Origin: Paenibacillus sp. RC334
Lineage (GTDB): Bacteria > Bacillota > Bacilli > Paenibacillales > Paenibacillaceae
DNA length: 64,000 nucleotides
Assembly (NCBI RefSeq): GCF_030034735.1
Contig: NZ_CP125370.1
Coordinates: 4,759,001-4,823,000 of the forward strand
Direction: 5' to 3'
This document shows positions 16,931-23,180 of the stretch, in pieces. Position 1 is the first letter of the stretch, and the number at the start of each line of letters is the position of its first letter. Position numbers and translations under genes: made by a program. A model generated the notes under the pieces. The model was not told the DNA's origin, ran no database searches, and saw only the letters and a list, made by a program, of their open reading frames with translations.

Positions 16931-17353
16931 TTAATTCACCGTCTTAATCTCCAGGCCGTGACATTTAAAGTTATAGTTGGGGTTTTTCATAACCTCTTCT
17001 TTCTGAAGTCCATACATGGCTATTTTATAGTTTATTTCTTCTAAGTGTTTAAAACTTTCGTCAATTTTCTTCTGCACTTCCAATTTATGCTGCATCAACA
17101 TTTCTTCTCTTTGTAAATAGGTAATATTTCCCAATTCATAAAGTTCCTTGTAATCCTTTATTTTTGAAAGAGGCATGCCTGTCTCTTTGAGGCAACGAAT
17201 AAAAGAAATCCAATCTATTTGTTGTTCGCTATAAACTCTACGGCCTTTTTCGTCACGAGATATATTTGGTAATATCCCTTGCTCTTCATAAAATCGAAGC
17301 GTCTTTGCAGATACATTTAAATTCTCCACTACATATGTCATTGAATACAACAT
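16931..17353 (-). CDS. MerR-family transcriptional regulator
   Basis: A 140-residue regulator: a MerR winged helix (TYVVENLNVSAKTLRFYEEQGI, then RRVYSEQQIDWISFIRCLKETGMPL) followed by a long dimerisation helix (about 75-120) and a short C-terminal tail NFKCHGLEIKTVN with one Cys. Its effector is unknown; the size fits the AdhR/YhdM-like branch that senses aldehydes or other electrophiles. GGAGG lies 10 bases before ATG 17353. It is divergent from the OYE gene, whose promoter has the 19-base MerR-type spacer, so OYE is the likely target. Confidence 0.85.
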   Translation of the reverse strand: MLYSMTYVVENLNVSAKTLRFYEEQGILPNISRDEKGRRVYSEQQIDWISFIRCLKETGMPLSKIKDYKELYELGNITYLQREEMLMQHKLEVQKKIDESFKHLEEINYKIAMYGLQKEEVMKNPNYNFKCHGLEIKTVN

Positions 17354-17370
17354 CTACTTGTCCCCCTCCT

Positions 17371-17393
17371 TTAGTTACAGTTACTGTAACTAA
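17371..17393. promoter_or_regulatory. Perfect palindrome upstream of merR
   Basis: TTAGTTACAG, TTA, CTGTAACTAA: a 10-3-10 perfect inverted repeat, 17 bases before the MerR start codon. Its position suggests an autoregulatory operator. It differs in sequence from the dyad in the OYE promoter. Confidence 0.6.
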
Positions 17394-17456
17394 ATATATA
17401 TCATAAAGAGAATGACAACGCAAAAAATCTATATTTAACCATATAAAAATAAATAC

Positions 17457-17487
17457 TTGACTTGCCGTAACGGAAACCAATTAAACT
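17457..17487 (+). promoter_or_regulatory. MerR-type promoter of the OYE gene (19-base spacer)
   Basis: TTGACT (-35, 17457-17462) and TAAACT (-10, 17482-17487) are separated by 19 bases, longer than the usual 17 and characteristic of MerR-activated promoters. The spacer contains the dyad CCGTAACGG. The site lies 38 bases before the OYE start and faces away from the merR gene. Confidence 0.65.
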
Positions 17488-17524
17488 GAAATAGAAAAGA
17501 AAATATGAGAGCGAGGTTAATGAA

Positions 17525-18646
17525 ATGAATCAGAAATACAGTAGGTTATTTGAATCCTTCACATTCAGAAATGGAATAACAATTAAGAATAGTATCGTTA
17601 TGGCACCTATGACAACCTGGTCAAGTAACGACGATCTTACCATTTCGGATGACGAAGTAAAGTATTACAAACAAAGAGTGAATGGAGTAGGACTCGTCAT
17701 TACAGGGTGTACTCATGTTACACCTAATGGGCAGGGTTTTACGAATGAATTCGCTGGGTACAATGATGAATTTACTCCAAGTCTACGAAAATTAGCTGAG
17801 GCAGCGAAAAGTGGAGGCGCCCCTGCGATCCTACAGATTTTCCATGCTGGCAATAAAGCCGTGCCTGGATTGGATGCAGTTAGTGCGAGTGCATTGCAAC
17901 CCGAAGTTACTAATTTAGGTTCAACTTCAGAAACAAGAGAACTATCACATGAGGAGATCTTGTCGATTATACGTGCTTTTGGAGACACAACGAGAAGAGC
18001 GATTGAAGCCGGATTTGATGGCGTCGAAATTCATGGGGCTCATGGATTTTTAATTCAGAATTTCTGGTCGCCAGCGACAAATCAACGGACGGACCAATGG
18101 GGAGGATCACTTGAAAATCGCTTGCGTTTTCCATTGGCAATTATTGAAGAAATCAAAATTGTCATTGAAAAACATGCTACAAAACCATTCATTTTAGGAT
18201 TCCGATTTTCCCCTGAAGAATCCTCCAAAGTGGACGGATTACGTATGAAAGACACGTATGAATTAATTGATATCCTTGTTGAACAGGATTTAGATTATAT
18301 ACATGCTTCATTAGACAATGTGTCTTCAAAGCCAGTAGATAGTCAAGATGAAAAAACACGGCTTGAATTAATTCTTGAAAGAGCAAACGGTAAGGTACCT
18401 GTGATGGCTGCTGGTTCCATAATAACACCGGATGATGCTCTTAAAGCTATGGAATTAGGTTTGCCGCTAGTCGCCATTGGGCATGCGTTAATTATGGATC
18501 CTAATTGGGTTGAAAAGGTCGCAAATGGACGTGAAGCCGAGGTAGATTCTGAATTGAACGTTTCGAAACTCAACCAGCTTAATATTCCAGAGAAACTTTG
18601 GAATGTATTTCAAGAAATGCCAGGTTGGTTTAATATTAGTAAATAA
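17525..18646 (+). CDS. Old Yellow Enzyme-family NADH:flavin oxidoreductase (YqiG-like)
   Basis: A 373-residue FMN enzyme with a TIM-barrel fold. Seen: IVMAPMTTWSS at strand 1, the substrate/FMN His pair region GVEIHGAHGFLIQNFWSPATN, and the phosphate-binding VMAAGSIITPDDALKAME and PLVAIGHALIMDP. Such enzymes reduce activated C=C bonds of electrophiles with NAD(P)H. GAGG lies 9 bases before ATG 17525. It belongs with the divergent MerR gene, a pairing often seen for electrophile-stress responses, and lies in an AT-rich insert, so it was probably acquired. Confidence 0.88.
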   Translation: MNQKYSRLFESFTFRNGITIKNSIVMAPMTTWSSNDDLTISDDEVKYYKQRVNGVGLVITGCTHVTPNGQGFTNEFAGYNDEFTPSLRKLAEAAKSGGAPAILQIFHAGNKAVPGLDAVSASALQPEVTNLGSTSETRELSHEEILSIIRAFGDTTRRAIEAGFDGVEIHGAHGFLIQNFWSPATNQRTDQWGGSLENRLRFPLAIIEEIKIVIEKHATKPFILGFRFSPEESSKVDGLRMKDTYELIDILVEQDLDYIHASLDNVSSKPVDSQDEKTRLELILERANGKVPVMAAGSIITPDDALKAMELGLPLVAIGHALIMDPNWVEKVANGREAEVDSELNVSKLNQLNIPEKLWNVFQEMPGWFNISK

Positions 18647-18677
18647 AGAGTAGTCCTAAAGGCTACTCAGATTGACG

Positions 18678-18715
18678 AGAAACCCAAGTCTTTTATGAGA
18701 CTTCGGGTTTCTTTT
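18678..18715 (+). terminator. Terminator after the OYE gene
   Basis: GAAACCCAAGTC pairs with GACTTCGGGTTTC (one mismatch), then TTTT. A smaller hairpin, GAGTAG/CTACTC, precedes it at 18648-18668. Confidence 0.8.
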
Positions 18716-18722
18716 GCTGATT

Positions 18723-18920
18723 CTAAGGTGCTCCGTCCATCCGTAGTTCGATAGGGCAATTCTTGCTGTTGCGGACACACATACCGCGTATGTTTCGATC
18801 TTGAAGGCCTTTGCAAATAGAGGGCGTTAAATAACCTGAATCTAAGGCTACCGCTCCAGAATATTGTTGCGTTAAACTGCCCGTTAGCGTAACGATCGAT
18901 CCTCGATTAATGCTTTTTTT
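18723..18920 (-). pseudogene. Transposase-like remnant (IS1182-like, tentative)
   Basis: The minus-strand frame ending at 18723 reads GAVALDSGYLTPSICKGLQD and then RNIRGM. This resembles the second catalytic-Asp region of IS1182-type DDE transposases, which reads about AVDAGYLNPYIARELFDRGI. Only some 60 codons are open and there is no start or ribosome site. It may be the last trace of the element that brought the insert. The match is from memory and short. Confidence 0.35.
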
Positions 18921-18930
18921 CTCAGTTTGG

Positions 18931-18984
18931 AAAATAAAAGGATCTACATATTAGTTATGCATAATATGTAGATCCTTTTATTTT
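18931..18984. repeat. Long perfect hairpin (23-bp arms, 8-base loop)
   Basis: The arms 18931-18953 and 18962-18984 are exact reverse complements. They are AT-rich, with GGATCTAC near the middle of the left arm. It is not next to a gene end, so a transcription terminator is not the obvious reading. It may be an end structure of a mobile element. Confidence 0.75.
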
Positions 18985-19019
18985 AATAAGTTTTTTTCAA
19001 CCAAGGTCTTGATAATTTT

Positions 19020-19039
19020 CAGTCTAATACTTTATTTTC
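19020..19039 (-). repeat. Right copy of the 20-bp terminal inverted repeat
   Basis: Exact reverse complement of 16018-16037. It is followed 4 bases later by the direct repeat CACGATAGG. Confidence 0.8.
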
Positions 19040-19065
19040 CTTTCACGATAGGCTGGCACGCAAAA

Positions 19066-19110
19066 AAGGAGCATTCATCCCCTGTCCTTTAAGGGATGTG
19101 AATGCTCCTT
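19066..19110. terminator. Bidirectional terminator of the P1B4 ATPase gene
   Basis: AAGGAGCATTCA pairs with TGAATGCTCCTT, with TCCC/GGGA inside. It lies 37 bases after the ATPase stop. Before the 16-19 kb insertion it would also have stood 60-odd bases after the EmrB-type gene. Confidence 0.8.
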
Positions 19111-19146
19111 CTCGTTTATCATCTTAGGATCATGATCTTATTTGCT

Positions 19147-21132
19147 TTATGACCGCAGCAAGCGCAAGCCGTTCAAAATGACAAGCAACGTGCTGCCCTC
19201 ATGCCCGATAACGCCAAATGGCAAAGCTATATCTTGCACAAAGTTGCTAATGATGAGCAGTAAAATGACACTTACGGCGAAGATCATATTCTGCTTGACC
19301 ACCCGTTGTGCCTTGCGTGCCAGTGCTACCGTCGGGGCAATCTCTTCGATGCCATCGTTCATCAGCACCACATCCGCGACCTCCAGTGCGGCTCCACTAC
19401 CATGCATACCCATGCCCAGTCCGACCGTTGCGGCAGCCAGTGCCGGAGCATCGTTCACACCGTCGCCGACCATGACGACATGCCCGTACTGCTCCCGAAG
19501 CATGCGAATATGATTGACTTTGTCCTCCGGCATCAGACCAGCGTATACCGCATCGACTCCGGCCTGCGCCGCGATCACGGCGGCGGTTTCCGGGCGATCT
19601 CCGGTCAGCATAACGACCTGAATTCCCTGCGCTTGCAGGCGTCTCACCGCCTCCTGCGCCTGTGGCCGCAGCTCGTCGCGCAGTGCCAGCATCCCAACTA
19701 TCCTGTCATCCGCGAGGATAATGGATACGGTTTTACCCTCGGCTTCCAGCCGGGCACGTGTTTCTACCCATTCCGGCTCTGCCAGCGGGCCAGCGTCATC
19801 CAGCGCATCCGTGCGCCCGATTTTCCACCTCACCCCGTCTACCATGCCTTCCATTCCCCATCCGGTTAGAGAATGTACTTGCTCCACTGCGGGAAGCTCT
19901 CGCTGCCCCAATTCAGCTTCGGCTTTGGCTACAATCGCTCGTGCCAACGGATGCATGGAGTAGCTTTCTATTGCCGCGACAATGCGTAACAGTTCATTAA
20001 CATCGTAGCCTGTGGCGGTAATCCAGTCGGTTACAACAGGCGAACCGATGGTCAGCGTACCTGTTTTGTCAAAGGCGACGACAGATGTCAGCGCCATATT
20101 TTCCACATGCGCACCACCTTTGAACAGGATGCCCCGACGGGCACGGTTGGAAATAGCCGACAGCATGACTGGCATAATGGACGACACGAGTGCGCATGGT
20201 GAGGCCACAACGAGAAATACCATTGCCTTGTAAAATGCCGCTGCCCACGTCCATCCCAATACCATTGGCGCACCTGCAATAACAATCAGCGTAACCGCAA
20301 CAACAATTCGGGCGTAAATCGACTCGAACCTTTTGATAAACCGTTGGGAATCGGGGACCTCTGTCTGCGCTTCCTCCACCATACGGATGATTTTTGAAAA
20401 TAGAGTGCCTTCGGAGGATTGACTAACCTCCACGTACAGCACGCCTTCCCCGTTAATGGTGCCCGCATATACCTCATCACCCGCCGCTTTGTTCACCGGA
20501 ATGGATTCCCCGGTAATAGATGCCTGATTCACCGCCGAAACCCCCTTGGAAATCCGGCCATCCGCCGGAATCAGCTCGCCCGGCTTCACCAGCAGCAGAT
20601 CACCCGGCAGCAGTTGCTCAATACCGACCGTTTCTGTCCCCTCGCGGGACAGACGCAAAGCCGTTTCCGGCTTCAACGCCATCAGCTCGGAAATATCCTT
20701 GCTGCTGCGCTCGGTGGTATAGCTCTCCAGTGCACCGCTGAGTGCAAAAATGAAGATCAGCATTGCTCCTTCATTCCAATAGCCAATAGCCGCAGCCCCC
20801 AATGACGCTGCGATCATGAGCAGGTTGACATCCAGTTCACGTTCACGGACCAGCGTCTCAATGCCTTCTCTAGCTTTAGACCAGCCACCTAGGGCGTAGG
20901 AAACCACATACAGGATGACCGCCAGCCATTGCGACCAATGCGAGACGCCCCATGCCATCAGCATAAGTGTTCCACTGCCCAGAGCAGCCTGCATCTCCTT
21001 GTTTTTCAGCATGCTTTTGAGCTGGAATTGTGGTTTGCGATTCGGGCCTGGCCGTCCGCTGCCGCTGTTTTTTGAAAGTATCCGATCAGAGGGAGACAAT
21101 GTCTTTTGAAGTTGTTGAACTGCTTGCATCAT
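19147..21132 (-). CDS. pfeT: P1B4-type metal efflux ATPase (PfeT/ZosA-like)
   Basis: A 661-residue heavy-metal P-type ATPase. Seen: TGES in the actuator domain (ASITGESIPVNK), the membrane SPC motif (VVASPCALVSS), the phosphorylated DKTGTLT, and VVMVGDGVNDAPALAAATVG. It has no N-terminal HMA domain. SPC rather than CPC, together with the C-terminal GHEGSTLLVILNGLRLL, marks subclass P1B4. The Bacillus member PfeT (formerly ZosA) exports Fe(II) and is controlled by PerR and Fur. A Fur-like box lies 120 bases upstream here, supporting iron export, though Co(II) or Zn(II) remain possible. AAGGAA precedes ATG 21132. Confidence 0.85.
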   Translation of the reverse strand: MMQAVQQLQKTLSPSDRILSKNSGSGRPGPNRKPQFQLKSMLKNKEMQAALGSGTLMLMAWGVSHWSQWLAVILYVVSYALGGWSKAREGIETLVRERELDVNLLMIAASLGAAAIGYWNEGAMLIFIFALSGALESYTTERSSKDISELMALKPETALRLSREGTETVGIEQLLPGDLLLVKPGELIPADGRISKGVSAVNQASITGESIPVNKAAGDEVYAGTINGEGVLYVEVSQSSEGTLFSKIIRMVEEAQTEVPDSQRFIKRFESIYARIVVAVTLIVIAGAPMVLGWTWAAAFYKAMVFLVVASPCALVSSIMPVMLSAISNRARRGILFKGGAHVENMALTSVVAFDKTGTLTIGSPVVTDWITATGYDVNELLRIVAAIESYSMHPLARAIVAKAEAELGQRELPAVEQVHSLTGWGMEGMVDGVRWKIGRTDALDDAGPLAEPEWVETRARLEAEGKTVSIILADDRIVGMLALRDELRPQAQEAVRRLQAQGIQVVMLTGDRPETAAVIAAQAGVDAVYAGLMPEDKVNHIRMLREQYGHVVMVGDGVNDAPALAAATVGLGMGMHGSGAALEVADVVLMNDGIEEIAPTVALARKAQRVVKQNMIFAVSVILLLIISNFVQDIALPFGVIGHEGSTLLVILNGLRLLRS

Positions 21133-21211
21133 GTCACATTCCTTTCCTTTTTTGTTCTTTGTTACTGCATCTCATTGAGAATGATATCCATTGTTAAGTG
21201 CCTTAAAATAG

Positions 21212-21245
21212 CACATGCTGCTTCGGGAAGCCCGAAACAGCATGT
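21212..21245 (-). promoter_or_regulatory. Leader hairpin of the P1B4 ATPase gene
   Basis: ACATGCTG and CTTCGGG pair with CCCGAAA and CAGCATGT: a 14-15 bp stem with a 3-base loop, between the Fur-like box and the ATPase start. On the minus strand it is followed by GCTATTTTAAG rather than a clear T run, so it could be a leader structure or a weak attenuator. Confidence 0.5.
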
Positions 21246-21252
21246 TTGGCAA

Positions 21253-21267
21253 TGAGAATGATAATCA
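21253..21267. promoter_or_regulatory. Fur-like box upstream of the P1B4 ATPase gene
   Basis: TGAGAATGATAATCA matches the 7-1-7 Fur consensus at 12 of 14 positions, and the surrounding 19 bases match GATAATGATAATCATTATC at 16 of 19. A weaker relative, TGAGAATGATATCCA, lies at 21176-21190, closer to the gene. Fur activates and PerR represses pfeT in B. subtilis; the same may hold here. Confidence 0.65.
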
Positions 21268-21360
21268 TTTTTGCATTTATGCAATTATTTTGGTTTAGAG
21301 AAACTTTCGCTTTATTATAACCCTTTTCTTCTCCAGTTGTAAACCAACATTCGCCCAAAT

Positions 21361-21393
21361 AAAAAAGATACCTGCGCAAACAGCGCAGATATC
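21361..21393 (-). terminator. Terminator of the PPDK-like gene
   Basis: GATACCTGCGC pairs with GCGCAGATATC (one G-U pair), followed on the minus strand by six T. It lies 57 bases after the stop. Confidence 0.85.
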
Positions 21394-21449
21394 CTATATA
21401 TTTTAAAAGCATGCTGTCATACGAATTGCGTGTTACCTTCGGGATTGGG

Positions 21450-22907
21450 CTACAGCGGAAACCGCTGGGCGGGGCTTTGTAGAGCAACAGAGCCTTGTTG
21501 CTGCTCTGCTTGTTGCAGCAGTCCGAAGCGTGCAGCCGCAAGACGTGCAACGGAAGCTGCTTTTTCCGGGCAAATCACGCCCGTTAGCCCGCTTCCCCAG
21601 ATGGCAGCTTCATCCAGCGAATCGTGAATAACATCTAACGCCACCCATACGGGCAGCTCGGATTTCACACCCCGAATAGCGTGCGTCATGCATTTTATCG
21701 TTTCACTGGTGTTCTCAAAACTACCAGCAACGGGTTGATTCAACCGATGCACGGCCTCGCCATTATATGATGGAATCGGTGCGATTTCCAAAATCACCGC
21801 ATCGGCAAAACGCGCCATATCTGCGGCTTGAACCGCCTGCTTGATCTGTTGCGCTTTCACTTCCGGCATGAGGTTGGCGCTGGCAGACTCATGAGACGGT
21901 TTGGCCTGCCTGTTCCATGTTTGGCTGACGTTGAGCTTCGAGGGGGCATCGACCGTCAAAAGCACGCCTACCCGATATGGAATGCACCGCAGGCGGCCGC
22001 ATAAGGTCTGCTCCGCAACGCCGTCTATCCAGTCCCGGGTTGCCTGGAATTGGTTCACGCCAGCCGGATTGCGCACCACAATCTCCAACTGCGGTTCTCC
22101 CCCCCGCTGCACACTTCGCAACGCCGCACGCAGCAACGCCTCCAACTGCATATCTTGCAAGCTTCCGATGCCCACCGCATTGTTTTGTTCGATCAGGGCG
22201 ATTGTGAGTGGTAATCCGTTCAGAGACTCGAACAAGCCTTCATACTCTGTTTCCAGCAGCCCGATAATTCGCCGGGACAGATGCTCACACAATCCGGGCA
22301 AGCCAGATGCCTGATTAAAGGCTTTGTACGTGTCTGATGCACGGGAGCCTGGAATAAGGAGGGGGTCAGGCTCCCCGTCAGGACCATGAATCGTATGCCC
22401 GGACTCTGCCGCGTCCAGATAGGCACGGCATAATTCAGCCACACGGCTGGACGACTGCGACAAGGGGCCGTGCAGAAGACTATAGCCATCAAGGCTGCCC
22501 ATACTTAGCCCTATCGCTGACTCCTTGCTTGTATAATTCACATGGGCAGGATCATCAGCATAGATACGTATGAATGTACGCCTGTATTCATCGCCCCACT
22601 CCAGCAGTGTGGTCATCGCTTCCCTGTCATCGTTGCCGTTATTCAGCAGCATTTCCTCTATTAGCTCGGAGTCCGCAGCCAGCAACGCCTCCTCTTGACT
22701 GATCCTGCCCTGTTCGGCTAATCCGACCAGCCAGCCCAGCGGGTCTTCCTCCTGTGAGGCAGATACTTCACTGCACCCTGCCAGCACCGACTCGATAGCC
22801 AGTCTCTGTGCAGCAGCGACCTTACTCCCTGACTCGGGGTCATCGCAATCCCGACTGTTTTTTTCACTCAATAGTTCTGCGAATACATGCATCAGTTTAG
22901 CCTCCAT
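21450..22907 (-). CDS. Degenerate PPDK C-terminal-domain (PEP/pyruvate-binding) protein
   Basis: A 485-residue protein whose whole length parallels the C-terminal TIM-barrel part of pyruvate,phosphate dikinase. Matching regions, in order: EQGRISQEEALLAAD (PPDK EGLIT.EEA), TLLEWGDEYRR then RIYADDP (PPDK LMEWADEVRR..RANADTP), FESLNGLPLTIALIEQ (PPDK F..M.GLPVTIRLLDP), RVGVLLTVDAP, and GVICPEKAASVARLAAARFG (PPDK SCSPFRVPIARLAAA). Key catalytic residues are missing: the CRTEHMF motif reads SMGSLDGYS and GTNDLTQ is absent. It looks like a stand-alone pseudoenzyme of unknown role. ATG 22907 follows AAAGGATGG; ATG 22892, 8 bases after GGAGG, is an equally good start. Confidence 0.6.
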   Translation of the reverse strand: MEAKLMHVFAELLSEKNSRDCDDPESGSKVAAAQRLAIESVLAGCSEVSASQEEDPLGWLVGLAEQGRISQEEALLAADSELIEEMLLNNGNDDREAMTTLLEWGDEYRRTFIRIYADDPAHVNYTSKESAIGLSMGSLDGYSLLHGPLSQSSSRVAELCRAYLDAAESGHTIHGPDGEPDPLLIPGSRASDTYKAFNQASGLPGLCEHLSRRIIGLLETEYEGLFESLNGLPLTIALIEQNNAVGIGSLQDMQLEALLRAALRSVQRGGEPQLEIVVRNPAGVNQFQATRDWIDGVAEQTLCGRLRCIPYRVGVLLTVDAPSKLNVSQTWNRQAKPSHESASANLMPEVKAQQIKQAVQAADMARFADAVILEIAPIPSYNGEAVHRLNQPVAGSFENTSETIKCMTHAIRGVKSELPVWVALDVIHDSLDEAAIWGSGLTGVICPEKAASVARLAAARFGLLQQAEQQQGSVALQSPAQRFPL

Positions 22908-23118
22908 GCTACAAATCCATCCTTTCTCCCGTCAGCAAGTTGGCACACACGAATTTGAGTATCCCACCATAAAAGAAAACGTTTACCTATTAGACGTCAA
23001 GTGGAATTCAAATGAGCCTTACCTGTAAGGTCCCTACCTTAACGTATTAGGCGCACCCCACATTTATACATATCTGTAGAACGACAGGAAAGCATAGATT
23101 AAACTGCAGCATGAAACG

Positions 23119-23169
23119 AAAAAAAACCCGGATTTCAAAGGATGAATACATCCGATGATAACCCGAGGG
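23119..23169 (-). terminator. Terminator of the CadA-like ATPase gene
   Basis: Imperfect stem pairing CCCGGAT with the ACCCGAGG side and GGATG with CATCC around an AATA loop, followed on the minus strand by eight T. Confidence 0.6.
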
Positions 23170-23180
23170 CATTGATTTTT

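Larger units (their letters stand above)
16001..19052. mobile_element. Inserted AT-rich segment bounded by direct and inverted repeats
   Basis: CACGATAGG occurs as a direct repeat at 16001-16009 and 19044-19052. Just inside lie the 20-bp perfect inverted repeats GAAAATAAAGTATTAGACTG (16018-16037 and, reversed, 19020-19039). Removing the segment and one 9-mer joins the emrB end to the terminator at 19066, a sensible ancestral layout. The content is mosaic: a small ORF, an ArsR fragment fused to a reversed pentapeptide-repeat fragment, MerR and OYE genes, a transposase-like remnant and members of a repeat family. The base composition is visibly AT-richer than both flanks. No intact transposase or recombinase is present. 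Confidence 0.55.
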
